A stretch of 64,000 bases of DNA from NCBI RefSeq assembly GCF_009792795.1, contig NZ_VKHQ01000003.1:372001-436000 (forward strand). Direction: 5' to 3'. Positions within the stretch are counted from its first letter, which is position 1; each line of letters starts with the position of its first letter. The notes beneath the pieces are model-generated. The model did no database searches and was not told where the DNA came from. It saw only the letters and a program-made list of their open reading frames with translations. This stretch comes from Cognatiluteimonas profundi. Lineage in GTDB: Bacteria > Pseudomonadota > Gammaproteobacteria > Xanthomonadales > Xanthomonadaceae. This document shows positions 45,109 to 54,798 of this stretch, in pieces. A program made the translations under genes and the position numbers.

Positions 45109-47538
45109 TCATTCCTCTGGATAGGATAGCCCAGCACCGCCCGGATGCCGGCGCGCTGCATCCCACAATCGAGGCCAGGACTGGCGGCGCAACTGCAGGC
45201 CGATGCCTGCCCCGCCAAACTGAACCCGCTGCGCACCGGTATCCATCGTCGTGAGCACGGTGGCCCCGGCCTCCCGCCAGCGCGCGACGGCATCCGGGCT
45301 CGGGTGGTGGTAGCGGTTGGCGTAACCCGCCGATATCAGCGCATACCGCGCGCCGGTGGCGTTCACGAAGGTTGGATCCGACGATCCCTTGCTGCCGTGG
45401 TGTGCGACGACGACGATCTCCGCGCGCACGTCCGCCGCTCCGCGACGCAGCAGGTCGCGTTCGACGACCTGGTCGATGTCCGCCGCGAGCAATGCCGCGC
45501 CGTGCGCGGTTTCGATCCGCAGCACGCAACCGGCGTTGTTCCCCAGGTACGGGAAATACAGCGGCGGGTGCAGGAACCGGAAGCGCACCCCGTCCCACTG
45601 CCAACTCCTCCCCGCAAGGCATGGCCGGCCGTTCGGCAACGGCGGCGCGCCATCCGGCGTCAATGCCAATGCGGGCGGAAACACGCGGGCGACGGCTGGA
45701 AAGCCACCGGCATGGTCGTTGTCGCCGTGGCTGACGATCGCCATGTCCAGCCTGCGCACACCCAGCGCGTGCAGCGCCGGCACGCCGACGCGCTGCCCGG
45801 CGTCGAAGCCATCCTGGATCGCCGGCCCCATGTCGTACAGAAGGACGTGATGTGCGGTGCGAACGACGACCGACAGGCCCTGGCCCACGTCGAGCACGAC
45901 CAGTTCCGCTTGCCCTTGAATCGGGATGTGGCGGTCGGGCCACAGCAATGGCAGCCACAACAGCAATGCCAGCGACTTGCCCGGCACGCCGCGTGGAAGC
46001 AGCAACCAGAACCCGCCGATCAAGGCCAGCGGCAACGCAGACCAGGCCGATTCCGGCAGCCACCACAGCGCCAGCGGACTATCCGCCAACCACGCGAACA
46101 CCGGCCAGGCCAGGTCGAACATCCACGCCGCAAGCCGCCAGCACCAGGCGCCAAGGCCTGCATGCAAAGCCTCCAGACCCGTGCCCACCAGCGCCAGTGG
46201 AACCACCACCAGGCTCCACCACGGAATGGCGATGAGGTTCGCAATTGGGCCAGCCAGCGATGCCTGCCCGAACAGCACCACGCCCAGTGGCAGCAGCCCG
46301 ACGGTTGCCACCGCCTGCGCGCCGAAGAACTCGCGCAGCATCGAGCGCCATGACTTGTCGGTGTCGCGTGGCAGGCACCACAGCAACCACGCCACGCCGG
46401 CGAAGCTGAGCCAGAATCCGGCCGCCAGCAGCGACAGCGGATCGACCAGCAGCATGACCAGCATGGCCAGCGCGAGCACGTCCACCGTGCGCGGCGATCG
46501 TCGCAGCAGCTTGGCAAGGACCACGACGGCGATCATCAGCGCGGTGCGCACGGTCGGCAGCGCGAAGCCGGCGACCGCGGCATAACCCACCGCGCCCACG
46601 AGGCCTGCGGCCGCCGCAGCCTGCTGTCGCGGCAACCGGCGCCCTAGTGCCGGGAACAGCCGCCACACCATTCCGGCAAGCAACGCGAGGAAGCCGGCGA
46701 CCATGCCGACGTGGAATCCGGAAATCGCGATCAGGTGGGTGACGCCGACGGCACGCAGGCTGTCCCAGTCGGTGTCGAGGATTCCGCGCGTGTCGCCAAG
46801 CGCCAAGGCGCGCACGAAGCGCGACGACGGCGCGGGGACCGCAGCTGCGATCCGTGCCGACATGCGCTCACGCCATGCATCCAGGCCCGACGACGGCGTG
46901 AGCTGGCGCGCGGAATCGGCATCGCGCAGGTAGCCGGTGGCGGCGATGCGATCGGCCAGCGCCTGCTTTTCGCTGTCGAATCCTCCCGGATTCCGCAGGC
47001 CGCGCGGCGCACGCAACTTCACCGTCATCTGCCAGCGGCTGCCGGCATGCAGGCCGAAGCGTGGCGAAGGGGCTGGCTCGATGTCGCCATTGCCCGCGGC
47101 CAGGCGCTGCTGCTTCTGGTCCTCGTACCAGGTCAGTTGCAGCCGCTTTCCGGCCAGTTGGGCGGGACCGCGATCGACGCGCAACTTGAAGCGCGTCCCG
47201 CGGGGATCGTGCTGCGGCAGGTCGATCACGCGCCCGCTGATCGCGATGTCGCGCTGCTCCAGCGATGGCGGCAGTTGCGCCGCCAGCGTCCATGACGCAT
47301 GCAGACCGGCCAGCCCGAATCCCACCAGGAACACGCCAGCGCAGCGGGCGACGGCTGGCCAGCGGCATCGGGGGAAATTCCATGCACCCAGCCCGACCAC
47401 CAGCGACAGGGCCAGCCATGGCCACGGCGGCAGTCGCGGAAGCAGCAGGCACGCACCTGCGCCGGCCAGCAATGCCAGCGCCGATACGGGAAGTCCTGTC
47501 GATCCGGTTGCGGGCGGCGTCCTTGCCGCGTCGATCAT
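45109..47538 (-). CDS. comEC: DNA uptake channel ComEC/Rec2
   Basis: 809 residues. N-terminal membrane and OB-fold (DUF4131) region (ISGRVIDLPQHDPRGTRFKLRVD), a competence domain with many membrane segments (ISGFHVGMVAGFLALLAGMVWRL), and a C-terminal metallo-beta-lactamase domain with VVLDVGQGLSVVVRT, VSHGDNDHAGGFP and VVAHHGSKGSSD. It carries transforming DNA across the inner membrane; the C-terminal domain is thought to degrade the other strand. Intact, so natural competence is possible if the pilus genes are elsewhere. Confidence 0.93.
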   Translation of the reverse strand: MIDAARTPPATGSTGLPVSALALLAGAGACLLLPRLPPWPWLALSLVVGLGAWNFPRCRWPAVARCAGVFLVGFGLAGLHASWTLAAQLPPSLEQRDIAISGRVIDLPQHDPRGTRFKLRVDRGPAQLAGKRLQLTWYEDQKQQRLAAGNGDIEPAPSPRFGLHAGSRWQMTVKLRAPRGLRNPGGFDSEKQALADRIAATGYLRDADSARQLTPSSGLDAWRERMSARIAAAVPAPSSRFVRALALGDTRGILDTDWDSLRAVGVTHLIAISGFHVGMVAGFLALLAGMVWRLFPALGRRLPRQQAAAAAGLVGAVGYAAVAGFALPTVRTALMIAVVVLAKLLRRSPRTVDVLALAMLVMLLVDPLSLLAAGFWLSFAGVAWLLWCLPRDTDKSWRSMLREFFGAQAVATVGLLPLGVVLFGQASLAGPIANLIAIPWWSLVVVPLALVGTGLEALHAGLGAWCWRLAAWMFDLAWPVFAWLADSPLALWWLPESAWSALPLALIGGFWLLLPRGVPGKSLALLLWLPLLWPDRHIPIQGQAELVVLDVGQGLSVVVRTAHHVLLYDMGPAIQDGFDAGQRVGVPALHALGVRRLDMAIVSHGDNDHAGGFPAVARVFPPALALTPDGAPPLPNGRPCLAGRSWQWDGVRFRFLHPPLYFPYLGNNAGCVLRIETAHGAALLAADIDQVVERDLLRRGAADVRAEIVVVAHHGSKGSSDPTFVNATGARYALISAGYANRYHHPSPDAVARWREAGATVLTTMDTGAQRVQFGGAGIGLQLRRQSWPRLWDAARRHPGGAGLSYPEE

Positions 47539-47543
47539 CGTCC

Positions 47544-48257
47544 TTACACCTCGCTGGCTGGCAGCTCCCGCAGCTTGCCCTCGTGCAACTCCAGGACCCG
47601 GTCCAGGCGTCGCGCAAGGCGACGATCATGGGTGACCAGGACCAGGCTGGTTTTCTTCGCGCGATTCAGTTCGAGCATGATCTCGAACACCGTCGCTGCG
47701 GTCTTTTCGTCGAGATTGCCGGTGGGCTCATCGCCGAGCACGCAGGCCGGTGTGTTGACCAATGCGCGCGCGACAGCGGCGCGCTGGCGCTCACCGCCGG
47801 ACAATTCGCCGGGCTTGTGTTCGAGCCGATGCCCGAGCCCGACCGATTCGAGGAGGGACTGGGCCGACCGCGACGCCTCCGCCACGCTGCTGCCACCGAG
47901 CAGGACCGGCAACATGACGTTTTCCAGCGCGGTGAATTCCGGCAGCAGGTGATGGAACTGGTAGACGAAGCCCAGTGCGCGGTTGCGCAACTTGCCGCGC
48001 GCCGCGTCGGACAGCGCACTCATCTTCTGCCCGGTGACGTAGACCTCTCCCCCCGTCGGCGTGTCGAGCCCACCGAGCAGGTGCAGCAGGGTGCTCTTGC
48101 CGGCGCCCGATGCGCCGAGGATGGCCACCGTCTCACCGGAATCCACGCTGACGTCCAGGCCATCGAATACCGGCGTGTGCAGCTTGCCTTCCGCGTAGGT
48201 CTTGGCCAGGCCTTCGCAATGGATGACCGTTCCACGCGGGCGCATCGTGTCATTCAT
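47544..48257 (-). CDS. lolD: Lipoprotein-releasing ABC transporter ATPase LolD
   Basis: 237 residues from ATG 48257, overlapping the lolC end by eight bases. Walker A GASGAGKS at 48-55, [19 protein letters not shown]-loop region, [15 protein letters not shown] and [15 protein letters not shown]. Drives release of lipoproteins from the inner membrane to LolA. Confidence 0.94.
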   Translation of the reverse strand: MNDTMRPRGTVIHCEGLAKTYAEGKLHTPVFDGLDVSVDSGETVAILGASGAGKSTLLHLLGGLDTPTGGEVYVTGQKMSALSDAARGKLRNRALGFVYQFHHLLPEFTALENVMLPVLLGGSSVAEASRSAQSLLESVGLGHRLEHKPGELSGGERQRAAVARALVNTPACVLGDEPTGNLDEKTAATVFEIMLELNRAKKTSLVLVTHDRRLARRLDRVLELHEGKLRELPASEV

Positions 48258-49491
48258 AGCGAAGCGCCTCGGCTGGTGCCGTCCGGGCTGCGCGCCACGC
48301 CGGATAGATGGTGGCAAGGAACGCCATCGCGAGCGCCACGAGGGCAATGATGGTGACGTCGCTCGGCTCCAGCTGGGTCGGCAGGCCGGTGATGTAGTAG
48401 ACGTCTTCGGGCATCAACTGCACGCCGAGCACCGCTTCGATCGCGCGCAGGATGCGGTCGAGGTTCAAGGTCAGCAGCACGCCTCCCAGGACGCCGAGGA
48501 CGGTGCCGATCACGCCGATCAGCGTGCCCTGCACCATGAACACCTGCATGACGCCGCGTGGCGTCAGCCCCAGCGTGCGCAGGATGGCGATGTCGGCCTG
48601 CTTGTCGGTCACCAGCATCACCTGCGAGGACACCAGGTTGAAGGCGCCCATGGCGATGATCAGCGACAGCAGGATCGCCATCATCGTTTTCTCCAGCTTG
48701 AGCGCCCGGAACATGTTCGCGTTGTCGCTGGTCCAGTCGCTGACGCGATACGGACCCTTCAGCCGCAAGGCAAGGTCGCGGGCGACGTCGAAGGCCAGGT
48801 CCATGTCATGCAGCTTCAGGCGGACACCGGTGACGCCGTCGCCCATCCGCAGCAGCCGCTGCGCATCCTTGAGGTTCACCACCGCCAGCCCGCGATCGTA
48901 TTCCTGGTAACCGGCAACGAAGAGCCCGCTGACGTGGAATCGCTTGAGCTGCGGAATCGCGCCCAGCGGTGTCGCCTGGAAGTCGGTGGTGACGATGACG
49001 CTGTCGCCGACGCCGACGCCCAGCCACGTGGCCAGTTCCTGTCCGAGCACGATGTTGAAGCTTCCTGGTGCCAAGTCGGTCAGCCTGCCCTGCACCATCT
49101 TCTCCGCCAGCACCGACACCTTGCCCTCCTCGGCCGGCATCACGCCGCGCACGATGGCCGGCTGTCGACGCGGGCCGCTCAACAGCGCCTGTGTCTCGAT
49201 GTAGGGCGCCGCGCCAGCGACGCGCGGATCGCGGTACGCCTCGGTGACGGCCTGGCGCCAGTTCAACATGACGTCGCCGTCGGCACTGACGGTCGCATGC
49301 GCGGCCATCTGCAGCATCCGATCGCGGATCTCGCGCTGGAATCCGCTCATGACCGCCAGCGTCGTGATCAGGGCGGCCACGCCAATCGCGATGCCCAGGA
49401 TCGAGGCCATCGAAATGAAGGAGATGAAGCCATTGCGGCGCTTGGCGCGCAGGTAGCGCAGGCCGATGGAAACGGGAATGGGTTTGAACAT
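48250..49491 (-). CDS. lolC: Lipoprotein-releasing ABC transporter permease LolC/LolE
   Basis: 413 residues. N-terminal [24 protein letters not shown] with a membrane helix, a large periplasmic domain, and three C-terminal helices ([42 protein letters not shown]). Only one permease gene is present with lolD, so it probably works as a homodimer (LolF-like) instead of LolC plus LolE; the second copy could be elsewhere. Confidence 0.92.
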   Translation of the reverse strand: MFKPIPVSIGLRYLRAKRRNGFISFISMASILGIAIGVAALITTLAVMSGFQREIRDRMLQMAAHATVSADGDVMLNWRQAVTEAYRDPRVAGAAPYIETQALLSGPRRQPAIVRGVMPAEEGKVSVLAEKMVQGRLTDLAPGSFNIVLGQELATWLGVGVGDSVIVTTDFQATPLGAIPQLKRFHVSGLFVAGYQEYDRGLAVVNLKDAQRLLRMGDGVTGVRLKLHDMDLAFDVARDLALRLKGPYRVSDWTSDNANMFRALKLEKTMMAILLSLIIAMGAFNLVSSQVMLVTDKQADIAILRTLGLTPRGVMQVFMVQGTLIGVIGTVLGVLGGVLLTLNLDRILRAIEAVLGVQLMPEDVYYITGLPTQLEPSDVTIIALVALAMAFLATIYPAWRAARTAPAEALRYE

Positions 49492-49515
49492 GGGTTCGGA
49501 TCGACCAGGCAGCGG

Positions 49516-49959
49516 CTATGGTGCCATCGATGCGGCGGCACCGGCACTGCTGGCGGCGGCAAGCTTCAGCTCCCGTCGGGACTGCGTCGGCAGCGTATCG
49601 CCCCACCAGGCCAGGCGCCGGACCCTGCCGTCACGATCGCGCCACTGCAGGAAGGCCAGCGGACCGCGCCAGCGCAGCACCGCTTCGTCAATCGACAGGC
49701 CATCGACCTGCGGCGCCCCCTCGAAGGGCCATACCAGCTGTCGCAACGGTTGCCGCGACTCGCGCCAGGCCAGCCAGGCGCCATGGCACAGCGACATCAA
49801 CGCCAACGGTGCCGCGGCCATGCGCGGCATCTCACTGGCCAGCACCGAACACGCGCCCAGCGCACCAAGCACGATCAAGACGACGATGAGCCATCGCGAA
49901 GGCCGCCACTCAAGGCGGCAGGGTGCGCAGTCGCTGGACGAGCGAATCGAGTTCGGCAT
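49516..49959 (-). CDS. ygfX: YgfX/CptA-like membrane protein
   Basis: 147 residues from ATG 49959; an ATG at 49980 adds seven. [26 protein letters not shown] then a second helix and a cytoplasmic strand domain ([30 protein letters not shown]) match the YgfX family. It overlaps sdhE by 50 bases, the usual pair (cptAB). In E. coli YgfX was described as a toxin against MreB/FtsZ, but an SdhE-linked role is also proposed; which applies here is open. Confidence 0.78.
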   Translation of the reverse strand: MPNSIRSSSDCAPCRLEWRPSRWLIVVLIVLGALGACSVLASEMPRMAAAPLALMSLCHGAWLAWRESRQPLRQLVWPFEGAPQVDGLSIDEAVLRWRGPLAFLQWRDRDGRVRRLAWWGDTLPTQSRRELKLAAASSAGAAASMAP

Positions 49960-50161
49960 CGGATGGAGTTTCGTGGCCAAGGAACCAGCGCCAGAGCCTA
50001 TCGTCTTCGCAATCCAGCAACCGTAGGAAAACGCCCCGCTCCGCGTCGGACGCGCTCGCCCATTCGCGGTCGAGCCATCGCGTGAGCAGCTGGTCGAGTT
50101 CGCGCATGCCGCGCCTGCAGCGCCATCGCAGCCGGCGCAACTCGGTCGCGTCGTCGCTCAT
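49910..50161 (-). CDS. sdhE: Succinate dehydrogenase flavinylation factor SdhE
   Basis: 83 residues from ATG 50161. [23 protein letters not shown] contains the RGMRE form of the RGxxE motif needed to flavinylate SdhA, followed by [18 protein letters not shown]. It lies directly after sdhB, whereas in E. coli it is away from the operon. The 67-bp gap to sdhB holds nothing evident. Confidence 0.92.
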   Translation of the reverse strand: MSDDATELRRLRWRCRRGMRELDQLLTRWLDREWASASDAERGVFLRLLDCEDDRLWRWFLGHETPSDAELDSLVQRLRTLPP

Positions 50162-50228
50162 CCCGCGAGCAGGTCGACGGCGACGATGCCCCGGAGTGCC
50201 CACAACGCGAGGTCGCCGATCGCCTGGA

Positions 50229-51017
50229 TCATCCCCGCCTTGCCAGCATCATCTGCTTGATTTCGCCGATCGCCCGCGCCGGGTTCAATCCCTTCGGGCA
50301 GGTGCGCGTGCAGTTCATGATGGTGTGGCAGCGATAGAGCTTGAACGGGTCTTCGAGGTCGTCGAGGCGCTCGCCGGTGTCCTCGTCGCGAGAATCCATG
50401 AGCCAGCGGTGCGCCTGCAACAGGATGGCCGGACCCAGGTAGCGGTCGCCATTCCACCAGTAGCTCGGGCACGCGGTGGAACAGCACGCGCACAGGATGC
50501 ATTCGTAGAGTCCATCGAGCTTGGCCCGGTCCTCCTTCGACTGCAGGCGTTCGCGATCCGGCGGCGGTGCGGTCTGGGTGCGGATCCAGGGCTTGATCGA
50601 GGCGTACTGCGCGTAGAACTGGGTGAGGTCGGGAACCAGGTCCTTGACCACCGGCATGTGCGGCAGCGGATAGATCGGCACCGCCTTCTTGCCAGCGCAG
50701 TCGGCGATGGCCCTGGTGCAGGCCAGGGTATTGGTGCCGTCGATGTTCATCGCGCACGAGCCGCAGATGCCTTCGCGGCAGGAGCGGCGGAACGTCAGCG
50801 TCGGGTCGACCTCGTTCTTGATCTTGATCAGCGCGTCCAGGACCATCGGCCCGCACGCATCGAGATCGACTTCGTAGGTATCCACGCTCGGGTTGCGCCC
50901 GTCGTCGGGATTCCAGCGATAGACCTTGAATTCGCGCACGCTCTTGGCGCCGGCAGGCGCGGGGAAGCGGCGACCGGGCTGGATCCTGGAGTTCTTCGGA
51001 AGGGTGAATTCGGCCAC
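50229..51017 (-). CDS. sdhB: Succinate dehydrogenase iron-sulfur subunit
   Basis: 262 residues. [21 protein letters not shown] binds the 2Fe-2S cluster; [16 protein letters not shown] and [17 protein letters not shown] bind the 4Fe-4S and 3Fe-4S clusters. Passes electrons from SdhA to ubiquinone at SdhCD. Slightly longer than the E. coli subunit (238) by an N-terminal extension. Confidence 0.96.
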   Translation of the reverse strand: MAEFTLPKNSRIQPGRRFPAPAGAKSVREFKVYRWNPDDGRNPSVDTYEVDLDACGPMVLDALIKIKNEVDPTLTFRRSCREGICGSCAMNIDGTNTLACTRAIADCAGKKAVPIYPLPHMPVVKDLVPDLTQFYAQYASIKPWIRTQTAPPPDRERLQSKEDRAKLDGLYECILCACCSTACPSYWWNGDRYLGPAILLQAHRWLMDSRDEDTGERLDDLEDPFKLYRCHTIMNCTRTCPKGLNPARAIGEIKQMMLARRG

Positions 51018-51031
51018 TGTCTGCAGTCCCG

Positions 51032-52822
51032 TCAGTAAACGCGCGGCTTGGGCGGAACGACGGCGACGTCGTCATCCAGCGTGTACAGGTGCACGGGGCG
51101 ATAGTCGATCCGCGTGGAACCGTCGTCGCCGACCCAGCACAGGCTGTGTTTCATCCAGTTGGTGTCGTCGCGATCCGGGAAATCCTCGCGCGCATGCGCG
51201 CCACGCGACTCGGTGCGGTTCTGCGCCGACACGATCGTCGCCAGCGCCTGTCCGAGCAGGTTCTGCAGCTCCAGCGTCTCGACCAGGTCGGAGTTCCACA
51301 CCATCGATCGATCGCTGACGCGCACGTCGGCGAAGGACGCATGGATGTCGCGCACCTTGCGCACGCCCTGGTCCAAAGTCTCGCCGGTGCGGAACACGGC
51401 CGCATCCAGTTGCATGGTGCGCTGCATGTTGTCGCGGATGACCGCGGTTGGCGTGCCGCCGTTGGCATTGCGCAGCCGGTCCAGGTTGCCCAGCGCGGCG
51501 TCGCAGGCATCGCCGGGAAGCGTCGTGTGGTTCTGGCCCGGGCGGATCGTCTCGCCACAGCGGTTCGCCACCGCGCGACCGAACACGACCAGGTCGAGCA
51601 GCGAATTGGAACCCAGCCGGTTGGCGCCATGCACCGACACGCAGGCCGCCTCGCCGATCGCGTAGAGGCCCGGGACAACCTCGTCCGGATTCCCGTTGCG
51701 CAACTGCACGACTTCGCCGTGGTAGTTGGTCGGGATGCCGCCCATGTTGTAGTGCACGGTCGGAATCACCGGAATGGGCTGGCGGGTGACATCGACGTTG
51801 GCGAAGATCCGCGCGCTTTCGGCGATGCCGGGCAGCTTTTCGTGGATGTCCTTCGGATCCAGGTGGGTCAGGTCGAGGTTGATGTGGTCCTTGTGCTCGC
51901 CGACGCCGCGACCCTCGCGGATCTCGATGGTCATCGAGCGCGACACGACATCGCGCGACGCAAGATCCTTGGCGTTGGGTGCGTAGCGCTCCATGAAGCG
52001 CTCGCCCGACGCATTGCGAAGGATGCCGCCTTCGCCGCGCACGCCCTCGGTGATGAGCACGCCGGCGCCATACACGCCAGTGGGATGGAACTGCACGAAT
52101 TCCATGTCCTGCAGGCCAAGGCCGGCGCGCAGTGCCATTCCGCCGCCGTCGCCGGTGCAGGTATGCGCCGACGTGGCCGAGAAATACGCGCGTCCGTAAC
52201 CGCCGGTCGCCAGCACCGTGCCGTGCGAACGGAACAGGTGCAGCGACCCTTCGGCCATGTCCAGCGCCAGCACGCCGCGGCAGACGCCGGCGCTGTCCAT
52301 GATCAGGTCGAGCGCGAAATATTCGACGAAGAACCGCGCTTCATGCTTGAGCGATTGCTGGTAGAGCGTGTGCAGGATCGCGTGGCCGGTGCGGTCGGCC
52401 GCGGCACAGGTCCGCTGCGCGGTGCCCTTGCCGTACTCCGTGGTCATGCCACCGAAGGGGCGCTGGTAGATGCGGCCGTCTTCCGTCCGCGAAAACGGGA
52501 CGCCCTGGTGCTCGAGTTCGATGACGGCGGGTATCGCCTCGCGGCACATGTACTCGATCGCGTCCTGGTCGCCGAGCCAGTCGGAGCCCTTGATGGTGTC
52601 GTAGAAGTGGTAGCGCCAGTCGTCCGGCCCCATGTTGGCCAAAGCCGCGGAGATGCCACCCTGCGCGGCGACGGTATGCGAGCGCGTCGGGAAGACCTTG
52701 GTGATGCAGGCAGTCGACAGGCCTTTCTGCGCCAGGCCGAAGGTCGCCCGCAACCCGGCGCCACCGGCGCCGACCACGACCATGTCGTACTTGTGTTCGG
52801 TGATCTTGTAAGCGCTGGTCAT
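51032..52822 (-). CDS. sdhA: Succinate dehydrogenase flavoprotein subunit
   Basis: 596 residues. FAD-binding [17 protein letters not shown] at 15-31; covalent FAD at His49 in [14 protein letters not shown]; active-site region [19 protein letters not shown] and [16 protein letters not shown]-terminal [19 protein letters not shown]. Oxidises succinate to fumarate in the TCA cycle and respiratory chain. Confidence 0.97.
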   Translation of the reverse strand: MTSAYKITEHKYDMVVVGAGGAGLRATFGLAQKGLSTACITKVFPTRSHTVAAQGGISAALANMGPDDWRYHFYDTIKGSDWLGDQDAIEYMCREAIPAVIELEHQGVPFSRTEDGRIYQRPFGGMTTEYGKGTAQRTCAAADRTGHAILHTLYQQSLKHEARFFVEYFALDLIMDSAGVCRGVLALDMAEGSLHLFRSHGTVLATGGYGRAYFSATSAHTCTGDGGGMALRAGLGLQDMEFVQFHPTGVYGAGVLITEGVRGEGGILRNASGERFMERYAPNAKDLASRDVVSRSMTIEIREGRGVGEHKDHINLDLTHLDPKDIHEKLPGIAESARIFANVDVTRQPIPVIPTVHYNMGGIPTNYHGEVVQLRNGNPDEVVPGLYAIGEAACVSVHGANRLGSNSLLDLVVFGRAVANRCGETIRPGQNHTTLPGDACDAALGNLDRLRNANGGTPTAVIRDNMQRTMQLDAAVFRTGETLDQGVRKVRDIHASFADVRVSDRSMVWNSDLVETLELQNLLGQALATIVSAQNRTESRGAHAREDFPDRDDTNWMKHSLCWVGDDGSTRIDYRPVHLYTLDDDVAVVPPKPRVY

Positions 52823-52832
52823 TGGCCTGGAT

Positions 52833-53273
52833 TCAACTCGAATAGGGAACGGCGGTCATGGCGATATGCGCCACCGCGTACAGCGAAGCCAGCGCCGCCA
52901 GCGCGCACACCAGGGTGACCAGCACCTGCAGCGTGACTTCGATCCAGCGGACGTGGACGTAATCCTCGATCACGACCTGCATGCCGAGCTTGGCGTGCCA
53001 GAAACCGGCGATGAGGAATGCCGACAATGCGATGGCATTCCAGGGCCGGGCGACGGCGTCGCGGGCGGTTCCGACGTCGGCACCGACGAACGACACCAGC
53101 AGCCCCACCAGCCACGGAGCCAGGAGGAGCAACACGATCGCCGTGAGGCGCTGCCGCCACCAGTGGCCGACGCCTGATTTCGCCGAGCCGAGCCCGCGCA
53201 CGCGCTTGAGTGGCGTGCGGTAATCCGGTCGCGGCGTGCGTTCCGGCGTGCCGGCCGTGCCGATATTGCTCAT
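52833..53273 (-). CDS. sdhD: Succinate dehydrogenase membrane anchor subunit D
   Basis: 146 residues from ATG 53273. [27 protein letters not shown], a second helix and [21 protein letters not shown], which carries the Tyr and His of the quinone/heme site. Three membrane helices. Overlaps sdhC by four bases. Confidence 0.92.
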   Translation of the reverse strand: MSNIGTAGTPERTPRPDYRTPLKRVRGLGSAKSGVGHWWRQRLTAIVLLLLAPWLVGLLVSFVGADVGTARDAVARPWNAIALSAFLIAGFWHAKLGMQVVIEDYVHVRWIEVTLQVLVTLVCALAALASLYAVAHIAMTAVPYSS

Positions 53274-53659
53274 GCGTGGGCTCCGAAAACCGCAAACCAG
53301 ATCGCGGCGGTGAAGACGACGCTCAGGACCGCGACGGCCCAGCCGGACCGGTAGGTGTCGTCGATCTCGAAGCCCCAGCCCATGTCCCAAAGCAGGTGAC
53401 GCACGCCGTTGAGCAGGTGATAGACCAGCGCCAGCGAGACCGCGAACAGCACGATCAAGCCAAGCGGTGATGCCAGCAGGTGCGCGGCGCGTGCGTAGCG
53501 ATCGCCACCGGCGTCCAGCGCCAGCAGCCACCAGGCCATGCCCAGCGCGCCGAATGTCAGCAGGATGCCGGCGGCGCGATGCAGGATGGACATCACCGTG
53601 GTGAGCTGCGGGCGATACACCTGGAGGTGCGGTGACAGGGGCCGTTCGCGGAGCGCCAT
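53270..53659 (-). CDS. sdhC: Succinate dehydrogenase cytochrome b subunit C
   Basis: 129 residues from ATG 53659, with AAGGATGAG upstream; a nearer ATG at 53671 has no room for one. RPLSPHLQVYRPQLTTVMSILHRAAGILL includes the quinone-site Ser and heme His motif SILHR; LVYHLLNGVRHLLWDMG gives the second heme ligand. Heads the sdhCDAB run. Confidence 0.93.
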   Translation of the reverse strand: MALRERPLSPHLQVYRPQLTTVMSILHRAAGILLTFGALGMAWWLLALDAGGDRYARAAHLLASPLGLIVLFAVSLALVYHLLNGVRHLLWDMGWGFEIDDTYRSGWAVAVLSVVFTAAIWFAVFGAHA

Positions 53660-53706
53660 CGTGCGGCTCATCCTTGCAGTTGGTTGCGACGCGAAGGCCG
53701 CACGAA

Positions 53707-53871
53707 TCAGAAATCGATGCAGCGTCCGTTCTTTTCCCAGTCGCCATAGCGGGTGGGATCCAGGCCCGGGCGACCACCGAATTCCTGCGCGGTATCCGCA
53801 GCCGGTGGCTGCGACGCATCGGGGACCGGCGCCTGCGGCACGTCGGGAATCGAAGCGGTATCGCCTATCAT
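53707..53871 (-). CDS. SdhAF4-like succinate dehydrogenase assembly factor (DUF1674)
   Basis: 54 residues, too short to stand out. A Pro/Ala-rich start is followed by QEFGGRPGLDPTRYGDWEKN and GRCIDF and stop, the DUF1674 signature GGxxGPEPTRYGDWEKKGxxxDF with one variation. In mitochondria SdhAF4 binds flavinylated SdhA before SdhB joins. It is upstream of sdhC by 47 bp on the same strand. With SdhE at 49910 the locus carries two assembly factors, and ygfZ (a third Fe-S-linked factor) is divergent 39 bp away. Confidence 0.85.
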   Translation of the reverse strand: MIGDTASIPDVPQAPVPDASQPPAADTAQEFGGRPGLDPTRYGDWEKNGRCIDF

Positions 53872-53910
53872 CTTGGGATTCACAGCCCGCCAAGTCTAAG
53901 TCCGCAGCCG

Positions 53911-54777
53911 ATGTCCGACAACCCGCAGCCTGTTCCGGACGACTTCTTCGCCCTGCCCGACCATCGCGTGCTGATGTTGGGCGGGCGTGATGCCATCGCC
54001 TTCGCGCAGGCACAGTTCATGAACGACCTTGCCACGCTGGCGCCAGGCCACTGGCAATGGAGTGGCTGGCTGACGCCCAAGGGGCGGCTGATCGCATTGT
54101 TCGCGCTGATCGTGTTCGACGCCGAATCCGTGCAGCTGGTGCTTCCGGATGCCGATCCGGCCGAGCTGGCCACGCAATTGCGGCGCTACGTGTTTCGCAG
54201 CCGTGTCGACATCACCGTCCGCGATGATCTCTTCGTCGGTGGCGCATTCGCCCGGCAGGACGCAGCCGGCAACGCGATCCAGCGGCTGTCGCCTGGTGAG
54301 ATCGCACTGGACGTCGGCGGTGACGCATCGCCGCGCACCCTGCGGATCGGCAGTACGCAGGCACGGTCGGATCCGGCAGCGGTTGCGCTCTGGAAAGCCG
54401 TCGACCTGACGCATGGCCTGCCCAGATTGCCGCCATCCCAGTCCGCGCAGTGGACCCCGCAGCAACTCTCGCTGGACCGACTGCGCGCCTACAGCGTCAA
54501 GAAGGGCTGCTATCCGGGCCAGGAAATCGTTGCGCGCACGCACTTCCTCGGCCAATCCAAGCGCGGCCTGGCGTTGTTCGACGCCGACACGATGATCCCG
54601 GACGACGCCGACGTGAGCGATGGCGGGCAGGTGCTGGGCAAGGTCGTCAGCATCGTCCCGCACGGCGCCGGAGTACGACTGCTGGCCGTGCTTCCGCCGT
54701 CCCGCGGTGTCACCACGCTGTCGGCGGACGGTTCGGCCTTGCGCGAGCAGCCCTTCAGCGACGGGCTTGCGCGCTGA
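53911..54777 (+). CDS. ygfZ: Folate-binding YgfZ-like protein
   Basis: 288 residues from ATG 53911. The conserved KKGCYPGQEIVARTHFLGQSKRGL (with the redox Cys) is intact. YgfZ uses tetrahydrofolate in repair or assembly of some Fe-S enzymes, including MiaB. The divergent arrangement with the sdh assembly and structural genes is suggestive. Converges on the E1 gene with 21 bp between the ends and no terminator visible. Confidence 0.92.
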   Translation: MSDNPQPVPDDFFALPDHRVLMLGGRDAIAFAQAQFMNDLATLAPGHWQWSGWLTPKGRLIALFALIVFDAESVQLVLPDADPAELATQLRRYVFRSRVDITVRDDLFVGGAFARQDAAGNAIQRLSPGEIALDVGGDASPRTLRIGSTQARSDPAAVALWKAVDLTHGLPRLPPSQSAQWTPQQLSLDRLRAYSVKKGCYPGQEIVARTHFLGQSKRGLALFDADTMIPDDADVSDGGQVLGKVVSIVPHGAGVRLLAVLPPSRGVTTLSADGSALREQPFSDGLAR

Positions 54778-54798
54778 GACGAACTGACCGGCCTGCGG

